From: Comamonas sp. Y33R10-2
GTDB taxonomy: Bacteria > Pseudomonadota > Gammaproteobacteria > Burkholderiales > Burkholderiaceae_C
Direction: 5' to 3'
DNA: 64,000 nt
Assembly: GCF_019355935.1 (NCBI RefSeq)
Contig: NZ_CP079925.1
Coordinates: forward strand, 2,790,001-2,854,000
Notes under the pieces: model-generated
Database searches by the model: none
What the model saw: the letters and a program-made list of their open reading frames with translations, nothing else
What the model was told of the DNA's origin: nothing
Position numbers and translations under genes: made by a program
Part shown: in pieces, positions 8,125 to 17,335 of the stretch
Layout: every line of letters begins with the position of its first letter
Position numbering within the stretch: the first letter of the stretch is position 1

Positions 8125-8763
8125 TCAGGTGCCGCTGACGTAGGGGTTCATCTTGCGCTCGCGGCCAAAGCTGCTTTCGGGGCCATGGCCTGGGATGAAG
8201 ACCGTCTGGTCGCCCATGGGCCACAGGCGCTGCACGATGGAGTCGATCAGCTGCTGGTGATTGCCCTGCGGAAAATCCGTGCGTCCAATGCTGCCGGCAA
8301 AAATCACATCGCCCACAAAGGCGCGGTCTATTTGCGCTGAGTGAAAGACGACATGACCGGGCGTGTGACCGGGGCAGTGGCGCACGTTTAGCGTTTCATT
8401 GCCGATGGTGACGGTATCGCCGTCATGCAGCCAGCGTGTGGGCACAAAGGGGTCTGAATGTGGAAAGCCAAACATCGCGCCTTGCTGGGGCAGACCATCA
8501 ATCCAGAATTGGTCGCCCTCATGCGGGCCGATGATGGGCAAATCGTACTTTGCGGCCAGCTCGCTGGTGCCGCCAGCATGGTCGATGTGGGCGTGGGTTA
8601 TCCACAGCGCCTTGAGGCTCACGCCTAGGCGGTCAATCTCCCACTCGATTTGCTCGATGTCGCCACCGGGGTCAATAACGGCGGCGTCCATGGTCTGATC
8701 GCACCAGACAATGGAGCAGTTTTGCTGGAAGGCGGTGACGGGTACGGTGTGGTATTGCAGCAT
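8125..8763 (-). CDS. MBL-fold metallohydrolase, glyoxalase-II-like
   Basis: This 212-residue protein is a metallo-beta-lactamase-fold hydrolase of the YcbL/GloB-like group. The metal motif THAHIDHAGG (HxHxDH) sits near residue 60. Further ligands are the histidine in CPGHTPGHVVFH, the aspartate in VGDVIFAGSIGRTDFP, and the histidine in FIPGHGPESSFG. It lacks the C-terminal helical domain of true glyoxalase II, so it may act on other thioesters. The frame opens 21 codons earlier at 8826, but MLQYHTVPVTAFQQNC is the usual family start, so ATG 8763 is preferred. No ribosome-binding site distinguishes the two. Confidence 0.88.
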   Translation of the reverse strand: MLQYHTVPVTAFQQNCSIVWCDQTMDAAVIDPGGDIEQIEWEIDRLGVSLKALWITHAHIDHAGGTSELAAKYDLPIIGPHEGDQFWIDGLPQQGAMFGFPHSDPFVPTRWLHDGDTVTIGNETLNVRHCPGHTPGHVVFHSAQIDRAFVGDVIFAGSIGRTDFPQGNHQQLIDSIVQRLWPMGDQTVFIPGHGPESSFGRERKMNPYVSGT

Positions 8764-9099
8764 GGGGCTTGTAATTTTGAGTCGATTGCGTAGTCTCGCA
8801 ATGAGCGAACCCCGCAAGCATGACATGGCAAGGCCGCAGCACCAAAAATGTCCGCGTAGATTCCTGAGTCATCCCTCATTTGAGCTAGCATAGACGGCAG
8901 TGCCCCATTTTGGTGCGGGCTGCTACAACGTATTTGTGCTGCAAGGCAGTGGGATTCGCCTCATGAGAAGCGGCCCGACACAGTTTCAAGATCGTTCAGG
9001 CCGCGCCAACGCCCGTGAAATGCATTCATTCTTTAGCAGGATGAGGGCGGGGGACGGGCGGCCTGGATAGAACCCGTTTCTAAACTCCAGGAGACTTCG
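8764..9099. other. Divergent spacer between MBL hydrolase and pntA
   Basis: No coding region is supported. It contains a small stem ATTGCG/CGCAAT (8787-8804) and a near-perfect inverted repeat GCACCAAAAATG (about 8838) against CATTTTGGTGC (about 8907). These could be an operator, but no regulator is known. No unambiguous promoter was found. Confidence 0.4.
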
Positions 9100-10713
9100 A
9101 TGTCTACTCCCCCTACCCAGCCGACCAGCGCCCAGCGCATCGGCATCCCACGGGAAAACTTCCCGCTAGAAAAGCGCGTGGCCACCGTGCCCGAAGTGGT
9201 TGAAAAACTCATCAAACTGGGTTTTAGCGTATCGATTGAATCCGGCGCAGGCGATGCAGCTAACTGCAGCGATGATGCTTACCGTGCAGCTGGCGCGGAG
9301 GTGTTGCCCAATGCTGCTGCCGTCTGGGCGGCTGCAGACATCGTCTTCAAAGTGCGCCCACCTACTACAGAAGAAGTCGCGCTGATGCGCGAAGGTCAGA
9401 TCTTGATCGACTTCATCTGGCCAGCCCAAAATCCCGATTTGATGCAGCAACTGGCTGCCAAAAAAGTCACGGTGCTGGCGATTGATTCGCTGCCCCGCAC
9501 GCTAAGCCGCGCGCAGAAGATGGACGCGCTGACGTCAATGGCTGGCGTTTCGGGCTACCGCGCCGTGATTGAAGCCGCCAACGCTTTTGGCCGCTACTTC
9601 AACGGCCAGATTACGGCTGCAGGCAAGGTGCCTCCGGCTAAGGTGTTCATCGCTGGTGCTGGCGTGGCTGGTTTATCGGCGATTGGCACGGCAGCGAATC
9701 TGGGCGCCATCGTGCGCGCCAACGATACGCGCGCTGAGGTGGCCGATCAGGTCACATCGCTGGGCGGGGAATTCGTCAAGGTCGATTACGAAGAAGACGG
9801 CGCTGGCGGCGGCGGTTACGCCAAGGTCATGAGCGAAGGCTTTCAGGCCGCGCAGCGCGCCATGTATGCGCAGCAGGCCAAAGATGTAGACATCATCATC
9901 ACCACGGCCCTGATCCCAGGCAAGCCCGCGCCCAAGCTGATTACGGCTGAGATGGTGCAGAGCATGAAGCCCGGCAGCGTGATCGTGGACATGGCCGCCG
10001 AGCAAGGCGGCAACTGCGAGCTGACCGTGCCCAACGAGGCCGTGGTGCGCCATGGCGTGACCATCATTGGCTATACCGACCTCGCATCGCGCTTGGCCAA
10101 GCAGTCGTCCACCCTGTACGCCAACAACCTGCTGCGCCTGACGGAAGAGCTGTGCAAGGCCAAGGACGGTGTTGCCGTGGTCAACATGGAAGACGACGCC
10201 ATTCGCGGCCTGACCGTGGTGAAGAGCGGTGAAATCACCTGGCCTGCGCCCCCGCTGGCGCAAGCACCCAAGCCCGCCGCCAAGCCTGCTGAAGCGCCTG
10301 TAGTGCAGAAAAAAAGCGGCCACGGCCATGGCGCAACCGGCCCGCTGCCGGCCAAAAACCTGGCCATTATTTTTGCAGCGGCTGCGGTGATTTTCTGGTT
10401 TATTGGTGCTTACGCGCCAGCAGCCTTCCTCGGCCACTTCACCGTCTTCGTGCTGGCTTGCTTCATCGGCTACATGGTGGTGTGGAACGTGACGCCTGCG
10501 CTGCACACGCCGTTGATGAGCGTGACCAACGCCATCTCCAGCATCATCGCCATTGGTGCGCTGGTGCAGATTGCGCCGCCCGATACTGTGGGCACAGGTC
10601 GCCCCGATGAGCTGATTCGCTGGCTGGCCTTTGCTGCAGTTGTGCTCACTGCTATCAATATGTTTGGCGGCTTTGCCGTGACGCGCCGCATGCTGGCCAT
10701 GTTCCAAAAATAA
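9100..10713 (+). CDS. pntA: NAD(P) transhydrogenase subunit alpha
   Basis: PntA, 537 residues, is the alpha subunit of the proton-translocating transhydrogenase of the inner membrane. It drives hydride transfer from NADH to NADP+ using the proton gradient. Domain I (about residues 1-390) has [16 protein letters not shown] at its start and the Rossmann loop [18 protein letters not shown] linker rich in Ala, Pro and Lys ending GHGHGATG leads to the C-terminal membrane part of domain II, with four helices from about residue 425. This is the fused alpha type of E. coli. CAGGAG precedes ATG 9100. It is followed by pntB after 21 bases, clearly one operon. Confidence 0.97.
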   Translation: MSTPPTQPTSAQRIGIPRENFPLEKRVATVPEVVEKLIKLGFSVSIESGAGDAANCSDDAYRAAGAEVLPNAAAVWAAADIVFKVRPPTTEEVALMREGQILIDFIWPAQNPDLMQQLAAKKVTVLAIDSLPRTLSRAQKMDALTSMAGVSGYRAVIEAANAFGRYFNGQITAAGKVPPAKVFIAGAGVAGLSAIGTAANLGAIVRANDTRAEVADQVTSLGGEFVKVDYEEDGAGGGGYAKVMSEGFQAAQRAMYAQQAKDVDIIITTALIPGKPAPKLITAEMVQSMKPGSVIVDMAAEQGGNCELTVPNEAVVRHGVTIIGYTDLASRLAKQSSTLYANNLLRLTEELCKAKDGVAVVNMEDDAIRGLTVVKSGEITWPAPPLAQAPKPAAKPAEAPVVQKKSGHGHGATGPLPAKNLAIIFAAAAVIFWFIGAYAPAAFLGHFTVFVLACFIGYMVVWNVTPALHTPLMSVTNAISSIIAIGALVQIAPPDTVGTGRPDELIRWLAFAAVVLTAINMFGGFAVTRRMLAMFQK

Positions 10714-10734
10714 GAAGAACGAGAGAGAAACACC

Positions 10735-12147
10735 ATGTCCCAAAGTCTCGCAACGGTAGCCTATTTGGGCGCCGCTATTTTGTTCATTCTCAGTCTGGGT
10801 GGCTTGTCCAACCCTGAAACCTCACGCCGTGGCAATCTGTTCGGCATGATCGGCATGGGCCTTGCAGTGCTGGCCACCATCTTTGGCCCACGCGTTGGTC
10901 CTAATGGTATGGCGTGGATTGTGGGCGCGCTGGTTGTCGGCGGCGGCATTGGTCTGTACGCAGCCAAGGTCGTCAAGATGACCCAGATGCCCGAGCTGGT
11001 CGCGCTGATGCACAGCTTGGTGGGTCTGGCCGCTTGTCTTGTTGGTTTTGCCAGCTATGTCGACACATCCATTGTTCTGAGCGGCGCAGAAAAGGCCATT
11101 CATGAAGTGGAAATTTACGTCGGCATTTTGATTGGTGCGGTCACCTTCTCTGGCTCGCTGATTGCCTTTGGCAAGCTCAACGGCAAGATTGGCGGCAAAC
11201 CCCTGCTGCTGCCCGCTCGCCACTGGATGAATCTGCTGGCGCTGCTGGTGGTGATCTGGTTTGGCCGCGAGTTTGTGCGCGCTGAAACCATTGCCGACGG
11301 CATGTTGCCCCTGATCGTGATGACCGCCATCGCTCTTCTGTTTGGCGTGCACATGGTGATGGCCATTGGCGGTGCAGATATGCCCGTGGTGGTGTCCATG
11401 CTCAACAGCTATTCGGGCTGGGCGGCAGCGGCCACCGGCTTCATGCTGGGTAATGACTTGCTGATCGTGACTGGCGCACTGGTGGGCTCTTCGGGTGCCA
11501 TCCTGAGTTACATCATGTGTCAGGCCATGAACCGCAACTTCATCAGCGTGATTGCTGGTGGCTTTGGCTCCGGCGCACCTGCCAAAAAGGGTGACGCTGC
11601 TGCGGCTGAGCCACAAGGTGAAGTAACCCCCATCAGCGCCGGCGAAACAGCTGAGATGCTGCGCGATGCCAAGAGCGTCGTCATCATCCCCGGCTACGGC
11701 ATGGCGGTGGCTCAGGCCCAGCACACGGTGAATGAAATCACCAAGACCCTGCGCGGCCAAGGCGTGAATGTGCGTTTTGCCATTCACCCCGTGGCGGGTC
11801 GTATGCCCGGCCACATGAACGTGTTGCTGGCCGAAGCCAAGGTGCCTTATGACATCGTGATGGAAATGGATGAGATCAACGATGACTTCCCAGAGACCGA
11901 TGTCGCCATCGTCATCGGCGCCAACGACATCGTGAACCCCGCTGCGCAGGACGACCCCACCAGCCCTATCGCCGGCATGCCAGTGCTGGAAGTGTGGAAG
12001 GCCAAGCAGTCCATCGTGATGAAGCGCTCCATGGCCTCGGGCTACGCCGGCGTGGACAATCCGCTGTTCTACAAAGAAAACAACCGCATGCTGTTTGGCG
12101 ATGCCAAGAAGATGCTTGATGAAGTGCTGGTGGCTTTGAAGAGCTAA
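10735..12147 (+). CDS. pntB: NAD(P) transhydrogenase subunit beta
   Basis: PntB, 470 residues, supplies the rest of the membrane domain and the NADP(H)-binding domain III. About eight membrane helices occupy residues 1-270, with the conserved [18 protein letters not shown] segment. After a short linker, domain III begins and contains the NADP(H) loop [18 protein letters not shown], followed by [20 protein letters not shown] and the C-terminal [17 protein letters not shown]. Length matches the family (about 460). GAGAGA precedes the ATG. A strong terminator follows 17 bases after the stop, closing the pntAB operon. Confidence 0.97.
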   Translation: MSQSLATVAYLGAAILFILSLGGLSNPETSRRGNLFGMIGMGLAVLATIFGPRVGPNGMAWIVGALVVGGGIGLYAAKVVKMTQMPELVALMHSLVGLAACLVGFASYVDTSIVLSGAEKAIHEVEIYVGILIGAVTFSGSLIAFGKLNGKIGGKPLLLPARHWMNLLALLVVIWFGREFVRAETIADGMLPLIVMTAIALLFGVHMVMAIGGADMPVVVSMLNSYSGWAAAATGFMLGNDLLIVTGALVGSSGAILSYIMCQAMNRNFISVIAGGFGSGAPAKKGDAAAAEPQGEVTPISAGETAEMLRDAKSVVIIPGYGMAVAQAQHTVNEITKTLRGQGVNVRFAIHPVAGRMPGHMNVLLAEAKVPYDIVMEMDEINDDFPETDVAIVIGANDIVNPAAQDDPTSPIAGMPVLEVWKAKQSIVMKRSMASGYAGVDNPLFYKENNRMLFGDAKKMLDEVLVALKS

Positions 12148-12164
12148 ACACGGCATTCCAAGCC

Positions 12165-12201
12165 AAAGCGCCTGTGATTTGTGTCACAGGCGCTTTTTTT
12201 T
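12165..12201 (+). terminator. Intrinsic terminator of pntAB
   Basis: AAAGCGCCTGTGA pairs with TCACAGGCGCTTT across a six-base loop and is followed by an eight-T tract. Confidence 0.92.
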
Positions 12202-12334
12202 GTGGCTGCTTTTTGTTGATGCATCGATAACGCACCAACAGCGTATTTGCCAGCGTGCGGCGGCGGGGCTGAAAAATCTTAAGAAACAAGCCCGGCGCCT
12301 TTATTCATTAAGCACCTACTGCTATTGTTTTTAA

Positions 12335-12928
12335 TTACCAATCCATCGGCGAATCACTGCGCGAAAAAATGGGCACAGGGCATTTTCCGCGGCTTGATGA
12401 GCCGTTGTAGTCAAAGCGGTATGCCATCTCAGACCCATCGCGGCAGGGCAGGCCGCCATACAGGCGTGCATAAGTGGCCCGCGCGCCACTGCTTGAGCGG
12501 TAGCTGTCTTCTGCCTTAAAGACCAGCTTGCCGTCTTGCTCTTTGACTCGCAGCGTACCGAAAGAGGCGTTATTGGGTGTCTCGTAATCGATGAGGATGT
12601 CCGGCCCCTGCATACCCAGTTGTGAGACGATGATGAAGTTAGCGCGTTGCTCTGCCACCAGTTGCTCTTTGCTGAGCACACGCATGCCGGGAACAGACTG
12701 CAGCTTTGTGCTCAGGTTCAACGCCTTGCCCTCCAGCAGCACAATGGCGGCATCGTTGCCCGATGCGTCGCGTGTAGGGCCTGCGCGCAGCACCTTTGCA
12801 AAGCGCTGGGTCAGGGCCTCGATCAACTCCTGCGTGCTGTAGTTGGAAGCATCACGAGCCTGAGCAGTGGGAAGCATGGCGGCGGCACACACCAGCGTGG
12901 AAGCGAGGAAGTATCGAAAAATAGACAT
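12335..12928 (-). CDS. Uncharacterised exported protein
   Basis: This 197-residue protein is not recognised. It has a Sec signal peptide (SIFRYFLASTLVCAAAMLP, cleavage near AQA), then a mature domain starting with SNYSTQELIEALTQRFAKVL. A single pair of cysteines, CRDGSEMAY and GKCPVP, lies near the C-terminus and may form a disulphide in the periplasm. The frame begins ten codons upstream, but AGGG nine bases before ATG 12928 decides the start. It is convergent with pntAB and has no visible partner gene. Confidence 0.7.
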   Translation of the reverse strand: MSIFRYFLASTLVCAAAMLPTAQARDASNYSTQELIEALTQRFAKVLRAGPTRDASGNDAAIVLLEGKALNLSTKLQSVPGMRVLSKEQLVAEQRANFIIVSQLGMQGPDILIDYETPNNASFGTLRVKEQDGKLVFKAEDSYRSSSGARATYARLYGGLPCRDGSEMAYRFDYNGSSSRGKCPVPIFSRSDSPMDW

Positions 12929-13028
12929 TGGCATACCCTGTGTTTCACAGCACCACATTCACACCAAGGATGGTAGCCAATCACACAAGGCGCACGCCAC
13001 CGCATCAATGCCGACGCCTTGTGTCAGT

Positions 13029-13844
13029 TCACAGCTTGAAGTCGTAGCCAATGGTGATGGGCGCATGGTCCGAGAATTTCTCACCTTTGTAGATGGACTC
13101 GGTACGCGCTAGCGCGGCGGTGGCGGGTGTGGCCAAGTGGTAGTCCAGACGCCATCCCACGTTGTTGGCATAGGCTTGACCGCGGTTGCTCCACCATGTG
13201 TAGCAAGCGTCCGTGGTATCGGGTTGTAGGTGACGATAAACGTCAACTATTCCGCCCATATTGTCACTCTTGTGTAACAAACTTGTCATCCACGCCCGTT
13301 CTTCGGGCGTAAAGCCGCTGTTTTTCTGGTTGCCACGCCAGTTTTTCAGATCGGCTTGTTGGTGGGCGATATTGATATCGCCGCACAAAATGAACTCGCG
13401 CTCGGCCTTGAGTGTCATGAGGTTGGTATGCATCTTGGCCAAAAAACGGAATTTTGCTTCTTGACGTAACTCGCCCGAGCTGCCGCTTGGAAAGTAAGAG
13501 CTGATGATGGAGAGCTTGCGGCTAGGCGTGTCAAAGCGAGTTTCTACATAGCGACCTTCGGCATCAAACTCTTCGGCATCAAAGCCAACGATGACATCGC
13601 TAGGCTCATGGCGTGTGTAAACGCCCACACCGGAGTAGCCTTTTTTCTCGGCAAAATGAAAGTAGCCTTTCATGCCCGCCAATTCCTCAAAACGCCCAGC
13701 CATATCTGGGGCTTGGGCCTTGATTTCTTGGACGCAAATACAATCCGGCGCAGTGGCTTCTATCCAGGCTTGTACGCCTTTGGTGGTTGCGGAGCGGATA
13801 CCGTTGAGGTTGAGGCTGGTTAATTTGAACAAGGATGAATCCAT
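13029..13844 (-). CDS. xth: Exodeoxyribonuclease III
   Basis: The 271-residue protein is an ExoIII/APE-family endonuclease that cleaves abasic sites and removes 3' blocking groups in base excision repair. FKLTSLNLNGIRSA opens the fold, with the metal-binding glutamate in CVQEIKAQ. The catalytic D and N are in LCGDINIAHQ, and the C-terminal FSDHAPITI holds the catalytic histidine. ATG 13844 was chosen because an upstream start would lie inside pyrE. A TTG at 13832 is an alternative that gives a start closer to some relatives. No good ribosome-binding site is seen at either. Its ATG shares two bases with that of pyrE on the other strand. Confidence 0.93.
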   Translation of the reverse strand: MDSSLFKLTSLNLNGIRSATTKGVQAWIEATAPDCICVQEIKAQAPDMAGRFEELAGMKGYFHFAEKKGYSGVGVYTRHEPSDVIVGFDAEEFDAEGRYVETRFDTPSRKLSIISSYFPSGSSGELRQEAKFRFLAKMHTNLMTLKAEREFILCGDINIAHQQADLKNWRGNQKNSGFTPEERAWMTSLLHKSDNMGGIVDVYRHLQPDTTDACYTWWSNRGQAYANNVGWRLDYHLATPATAALARTESIYKGEKFSDHAPITIGYDFKL

Positions 13845-14544
13845 GGTGGTAGATAAGCAGCCAATGGACGGTGCAGACCGTCTGGCGCAGGACTTTGTGC
13901 AGTTTGCCGTTGATTCGGGCGTGCTGCGTTTTGGTGAGTTCAAGACCAAGGCCGGGCGTTTGAGCCCGTACTTCTTCAATGCTGGCCTGTTTGACGATGG
14001 AGCCAAGATGGCCCGCTTGTCTGAATTCTATGCAAAAGCCATTTTGGCCAGCGGCATGGAGTTTGATATGGTCTTTGGCCCTGCGTACAAGGGCATTCCT
14101 CTGGCCGCCACGGTGGCTGTGGAGCTGGCGCGTCAGGGCAAAAATGTGCCTTTCGCCTATAACCGCAAGGAAGCTAAGGATCACGGTGAAGGCGGTACTT
14201 TGGTGGGCGCGCCTCTCAAAGGCCGTGTGCTCATCATTGATGATGTGATGTCCGCTGGCACCGCTGCGCGAGAGTCCATTGCTATCATCAAGGCCGCTGG
14301 CGCTGAGCCCCATGCCGTGGCGATTGCTCTGGATCGTCAGGAAATGGCGACCGAGAATGGCCAGGACGTGGCCCACAGTGCTGTGCAATATGTGCGCAAC
14401 CAATTGGGTATGCAGGTTTGTGCGATTGCCAAGTTGGCCGATTTGTTGCTTTATCTTGAGCAACAAGGCAGCGGCGCTGGTGGTGAGCATCACGAACGCG
14501 TGCTGGCTTATCGTCAGCGTTACGGTGTCAACGACAAGGAATAA
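13843..14544 (+). CDS. pyrE: Orotate phosphoribosyltransferase
   Basis: PyrE (233 residues) converts orotate and PRPP to orotidine 5'-phosphate in de novo pyrimidine synthesis. LKTK-like FGEFKTKAGRLSPYFFN near the N-terminus, VFGPAYKGIPLAA, and the PRPP loop GRVLIIDDVMSAGTA are all conserved. The frame extends far upstream inside xth, but AAGGA seven bases before ATG 13843 and the family length fix this start. The start codon overlaps that of xth in a CATG, so pyrE expression signals must lie within xth coding DNA. The downstream gene begins eight bases after the stop, so the two are probably cotranscribed. Confidence 0.96.
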   Translation: MVVDKQPMDGADRLAQDFVQFAVDSGVLRFGEFKTKAGRLSPYFFNAGLFDDGAKMARLSEFYAKAILASGMEFDMVFGPAYKGIPLAATVAVELARQGKNVPFAYNRKEAKDHGEGGTLVGAPLKGRVLIIDDVMSAGTAARESIAIIKAAGAEPHAVAIALDRQEMATENGQDVAHSAVQYVRNQLGMQVCAIAKLADLLLYLEQQGSGAGGEHHERVLAYRQRYGVNDKE

Positions 14545-14552
14545 ATAAGCAA

Positions 14553-15230
14553 ATGAAGCAGGCGTTACATGCAAAACTGAGTTTGTATGTTGTAGCGACC
14601 CTCTGGGGAAGCGCTATGCCTGCGTACGCTCAGGCTCCGGCCAATACTGGCGGAGGCATTTACGCTTGCACAGACGCGAATGGTCGGCGTATTACCGCTG
14701 ACCGCCCCATTGCATCCTGCGTTGACCGCGAACAACGCGTGCTTAGCAACACCGGCGTTGAAATGCGCCGGCTGGGGCCGAATCTGACGGAGCCGGAGCG
14801 CAATGCAGAAGAAGCCAAGCGCCGCGCAGAACGCGCAGAGCAGTTGCGTGTGCGCGAGGATCGCATGCGTGAGCGGGCTATTTTGGCCCGTTACCCCAAC
14901 CAAAACGTGCACGATGCCGCCAGAGCCGAGGCTTTGGCGCAAGTTGACGATGTGATTGGCGTGGCCCAGCAGCGCCAAATTGAGCTTAAAGAGCGCCGCC
15001 GCAAGCTCAACACCGAGTTGGAGTTCTATCAGAACGATCCCAAGAAGGCTCCTGCCAATTTACGCCGCCAGTTGGAAGACAACAGCGAAACTCAGCTTGA
15101 ACAGCAGCGCTTTATCAAGCAGCAAGATGAAGAAAAGCAGCGCATCAACCAACGCTTTGATGTTGAGCTGCTGCAGTTGCGCAAGCTATGGGGTGAGCCC
15201 AAGCCTGCAGCGGCTGCACGGCCTCATTGA
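14553..15230 (+). CDS. Exported DUF4124-type protein
   Basis: The 225-residue protein has a signal peptide ending near PAYAQA and then a DUF4124 motif, GGIYACTDANGRRITADRPIA, ending in a cysteine. The rest (about residues 85-215) is highly charged and helical, rich in Glu, Arg and Gln, and likely forms coiled coils in the periplasm. Family members are common in betaproteobacteria but have no defined function. It lies eight bases after pyrE and is probably cotranscribed with it. No functional link to pyrimidine synthesis is evident. Confidence 0.82.
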   Translation: MKQALHAKLSLYVVATLWGSAMPAYAQAPANTGGGIYACTDANGRRITADRPIASCVDREQRVLSNTGVEMRRLGPNLTEPERNAEEAKRRAERAEQLRVREDRMRERAILARYPNQNVHDAARAEALAQVDDVIGVAQQRQIELKERRRKLNTELEFYQNDPKKAPANLRRQLEDNSETQLEQQRFIKQQDEEKQRINQRFDVELLQLRKLWGEPKPAAAARPH

Positions 15231-15308
15231 TCGATTGATGCTGCTTAGCTTGGTAGCTGATTAGCGCGGTCTAGTGCGTTATGGGACATTTGGGCTGCTA
15301 TAGCTGCC

Positions 15309-15662
15309 TCAGTCCTCGCTGCCAAGCTTGTGCATTGCCATGACACGGCCCAGCAGCAAAGCTGCAATCCACGATATACCCCCGACGATCAATGGCGCTT
15401 GCACCAAGAGCGAAGCTTGTGCCATCAGCATCAATGCATCAGCCTGCCATAACGCCCTGTAACTGGTGAATAGGCTGTAGCCCAGCCAAACCAGCAAGCC
15501 GGCCGTGGCTATAGATGCCATGGTGCGAACATTGCGACCGTCACGGCTGCTTGCTGGTACGCGCAAGGCGCAGCGCCACAGCCAGCCTATGGCGGCGAGT
15601 ACCAGCAGCACGCAGACGCATAAAGACAGCGGCAACCACAGAGAAAGAGGAATCAGTGACAT
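15309..15662 (-). CDS. Small uncharacterised membrane protein
   Basis: This 117-residue protein has three or four predicted membrane helices: residues 5-30 (with many leucines and valines), 50-66 (IATAGLLVWLGYSLF), 76-90 and 91-108 (GGISWIAALLLG). An arginine-rich loop (SSRDGRNVR) joins the first two helices. It is not recognised as a known family. It converges with the pyrE pair and is followed upstream by the small gene at 15765, separated by a terminator. Confidence 0.6.
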   Translation of the reverse strand: MSLIPLSLWLPLSLCVCVLLVLAAIGWLWRCALRVPASSRDGRNVRTMASIATAGLLVWLGYSLFTSYRALWQADALMLMAQASLLVQAPLIVGGISWIAALLLGRVMAMHKLGSED

Positions 15663-15713
15663 GGCGGGGCACTTTAGCCCAGTTGATCCAGCAATGGCGG
15701 GCCAGAAATAAAA

Positions 15714-15734
15714 ATACCCACCAGAGGTGGGTAT
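15714..15734 (-). terminator. Intrinsic terminator of the 72-residue protein gene
   Basis: ATACCCACC, loop AGA, GGTGGGTAT; the minus strand continues with TTTTATTT. It lies 31 bases past the stop at 15765. Confidence 0.8.
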
Positions 15735-15764
15735 GCAGAAAGCCCTTTTAAGGCTTTACAGGCT

Positions 15765-15983
15765 TTAAGTCGCAAGCCAGGCGGCATGCTTGCCCGGCAC
15801 TGGTTGAATGCCCAGCACGGCGGCATGGCGCGCCAGCTGTTCTTCAAACGTCTTGGCGGATTCGCTGCTGGCCGCTCTGCCTTCATAGTCGGTGGCGACT
15901 TGCGTTGCCGTAAAGGAATGGGCTCCAAAGCTTTGCACGATATTGCGCAGCTTGTCGAGGTTGGGGGTGAACACAGCATCCAT
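15765..15983 (-). CDS. Small uncharacterised protein (72 residues)
   Basis: This protein is not recognised. It is soluble, with no signal peptide or membrane segment, and has a helix-rich look (PNLDKLRNIVQSFG, ESAKTFEEQLARHAAVLG). The frame opens 14 codons earlier, but AGGAG eight bases before ATG 15983 is an excellent ribosome-binding site and decides the start. A terminator follows immediately. The good ribosome-binding site and terminator support a real, separately expressed gene. Confidence 0.7.
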   Translation of the reverse strand: MDAVFTPNLDKLRNIVQSFGAHSFTATQVATDYEGRAASSESAKTFEEQLARHAAVLGIQPVPGKHAAWLAT

Positions 15984-16073
15984 GGCAGCAACTCCTTTGT
16001 CGGCAATCAAAGCTCTACTCTCCACAGTTTAGCCAGCACGTCGTGCAGGGCAAGAGGAACTCTGCGCAGAGGG

Positions 16074-17204
16074 CTAATGATTCACCGAGAGCAGGGTGCG
16101 AATGACGTCAGAGCGGGTGATGACGCCCACCAGCGTCTTGCCCCGCTGCACCGCAATAAACTGCACGGTGTGCGATGCCAGCTCTTGCAGCAAATCACCC
16201 ATGGGCGTGGCTTCTTGCACGCTCATCTCGGGGCCGCGCATCAAATCCTGCGCTACGGATTGCTCTTTCGATGGCTTGGCACGCAGGCGTTGCCACAGGT
16301 TTTGCTGCTGCCGCGCACGGTGGCCTTGCCACAGCCAGTCAAACAGGTCGGCACGCAGAACGCGGCCAATCAGCTCGCCCTGGGTATCGACCACGGGCAG
16401 GCACTTGACGAGGTGGCGGTGAAACAGCTCGGCAATTTCTTCCAGCGGGGTTTGCGGGCTCACCGTGAGCAGCTTGGCAGACATGACCTCGCCACAGCTC
16501 ACGGCACTCATGCGGCGCTTGATGGCGTCTTCTTCGGCCGCTGCCAGCATCACGCCCAAATCTTCGGGCGAGAGGTTGTTACTCTGGTCAAATCGCTGCA
16601 GCAGTTGCTCCAGATCCTGCTCGCTCAGCGCCAGTTGCGTGGCAGGGCGCCGGGCCTTGGCGACCTGGGGCGGCTGGTGCAGGTAAGGGCGGCCGCAAGC
16701 TCGGTGGTAGAGCACGCCCACCGCGACCAGCACCGCCGAAAGCGCGGCCATGGGCACCAGCAGATGCCAGCCCAGCGGCAGCAATTGCTCGGCAGAAAGC
16801 ACCGTGAGCAAGGCTACAGCGCCGCCCGGCGGGTGCAGAGCACGCAGGGCCAGCATGATGGCAATGGCACCCGCCACGGCCAGCGCTGCCATTGAAGTCA
16901 GCGAGAGTGTGGGAAATGCCCAGAGCAGCAGCAAAGAATAGAGTGCAGGCACGGTGTTGCCGACCACGCAGTTCCATGGCTGTGCCAGTGGGCTGCTGGG
17001 CATGGCAAACACCAGCACCGCAGTCGCACCCAGCGGCGCGAAAAGAAAGAGGGCATGGGGCAGGAAGTGATCGACCATGCCGACCAGCATTCCGGCCAGA
17101 GCCAGCCCCAGACCCGCGCCTAGGCAGGAGCGAATCAAATCCTTCAACGATGTGCGGGACGCCGCAGGGCCCAGACGTTGCCACAGTGTTTGAATAACGG
17201 ACAT
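16074..17204 (-). CDS. HPP-family membrane protein with C-terminal CBS pair
   Basis: The 376-residue protein joins an HPP membrane domain to two CBS domains. The N-terminal half (about residues 20-170) has four or five membrane helices, with the signature LRALHPPGGAVALLTVL. The C-terminal part (about 235-376) has paired CBS repeats: SAKLLTVSPQTPLEEIAEL and DLMRGPEMSVQEATP. CBS pairs usually bind adenosine nucleotides and regulate the attached domain. HPP proteins have been linked to nitrite or other anion transport in plastids and cyanobacteria, so transport is a reasonable inference here. ATG 17204 is used because the upstream extension starts with TTG inside an R-like repeat. Confidence 0.88.
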   Translation of the reverse strand: MSVIQTLWQRLGPAASRTSLKDLIRSCLGAGLGLALAGMLVGMVDHFLPHALFLFAPLGATAVLVFAMPSSPLAQPWNCVVGNTVPALYSLLLLWAFPTLSLTSMAALAVAGAIAIMLALRALHPPGGAVALLTVLSAEQLLPLGWHLLVPMAALSAVLVAVGVLYHRACGRPYLHQPPQVAKARRPATQLALSEQDLEQLLQRFDQSNNLSPEDLGVMLAAAEEDAIKRRMSAVSCGEVMSAKLLTVSPQTPLEEIAELFHRHLVKCLPVVDTQGELIGRVLRADLFDWLWQGHRARQQQNLWQRLRAKPSKEQSVAQDLMRGPEMSVQEATPMGDLLQELASHTVQFIAVQRGKTLVGVITRSDVIRTLLSVNH

Positions 17205-17216
17205 AGGTTTTGTGCA

Positions 17217-17250
17217 GTGAGCTATCAAAATTTATAGCTATCTGCCCAAT
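17217..17250 (-). repeat. Degenerate R-type repeat
   Basis: Read on the minus strand it has GATAGCTATAAATTTTGATAGC, split here as two GATAGC motifs 10 bases apart, without a clear right end. Confidence 0.3.
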
Positions 17251-17282
17251 GTTGTATTGGGTAATACGGCAATTTTGCAAAA

Positions 17283-17312
17283 AAAGCTCCATAGGGTGAA
17301 CTGTGGAGCTTT
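17283..17312 (-). terminator. Intrinsic terminator of the nitroreductase gene
   Basis: AAAGCTCCA and TGGAGCTTT form the stem; on the minus strand seven T follow. It starts 24 bases beyond the stop at 17336. Confidence 0.82.
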
Positions 17313-17335
17313 TATTTGAGGCTGAGGCGTCGGCG

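Noticed and set aside
8838..8917. Sigma-54 type promoter or NtrC site upstream of pntA
   Set aside because: A GG...GC pair is present, but its spacing is two bases short of the -24/-12 rule; only the inverted repeat is noted.
9673..10743. Long open frames antisense to pntA and pntB
   Set aside because: His/Gly-rich translations produced by the high GC of the real genes on the other strand.
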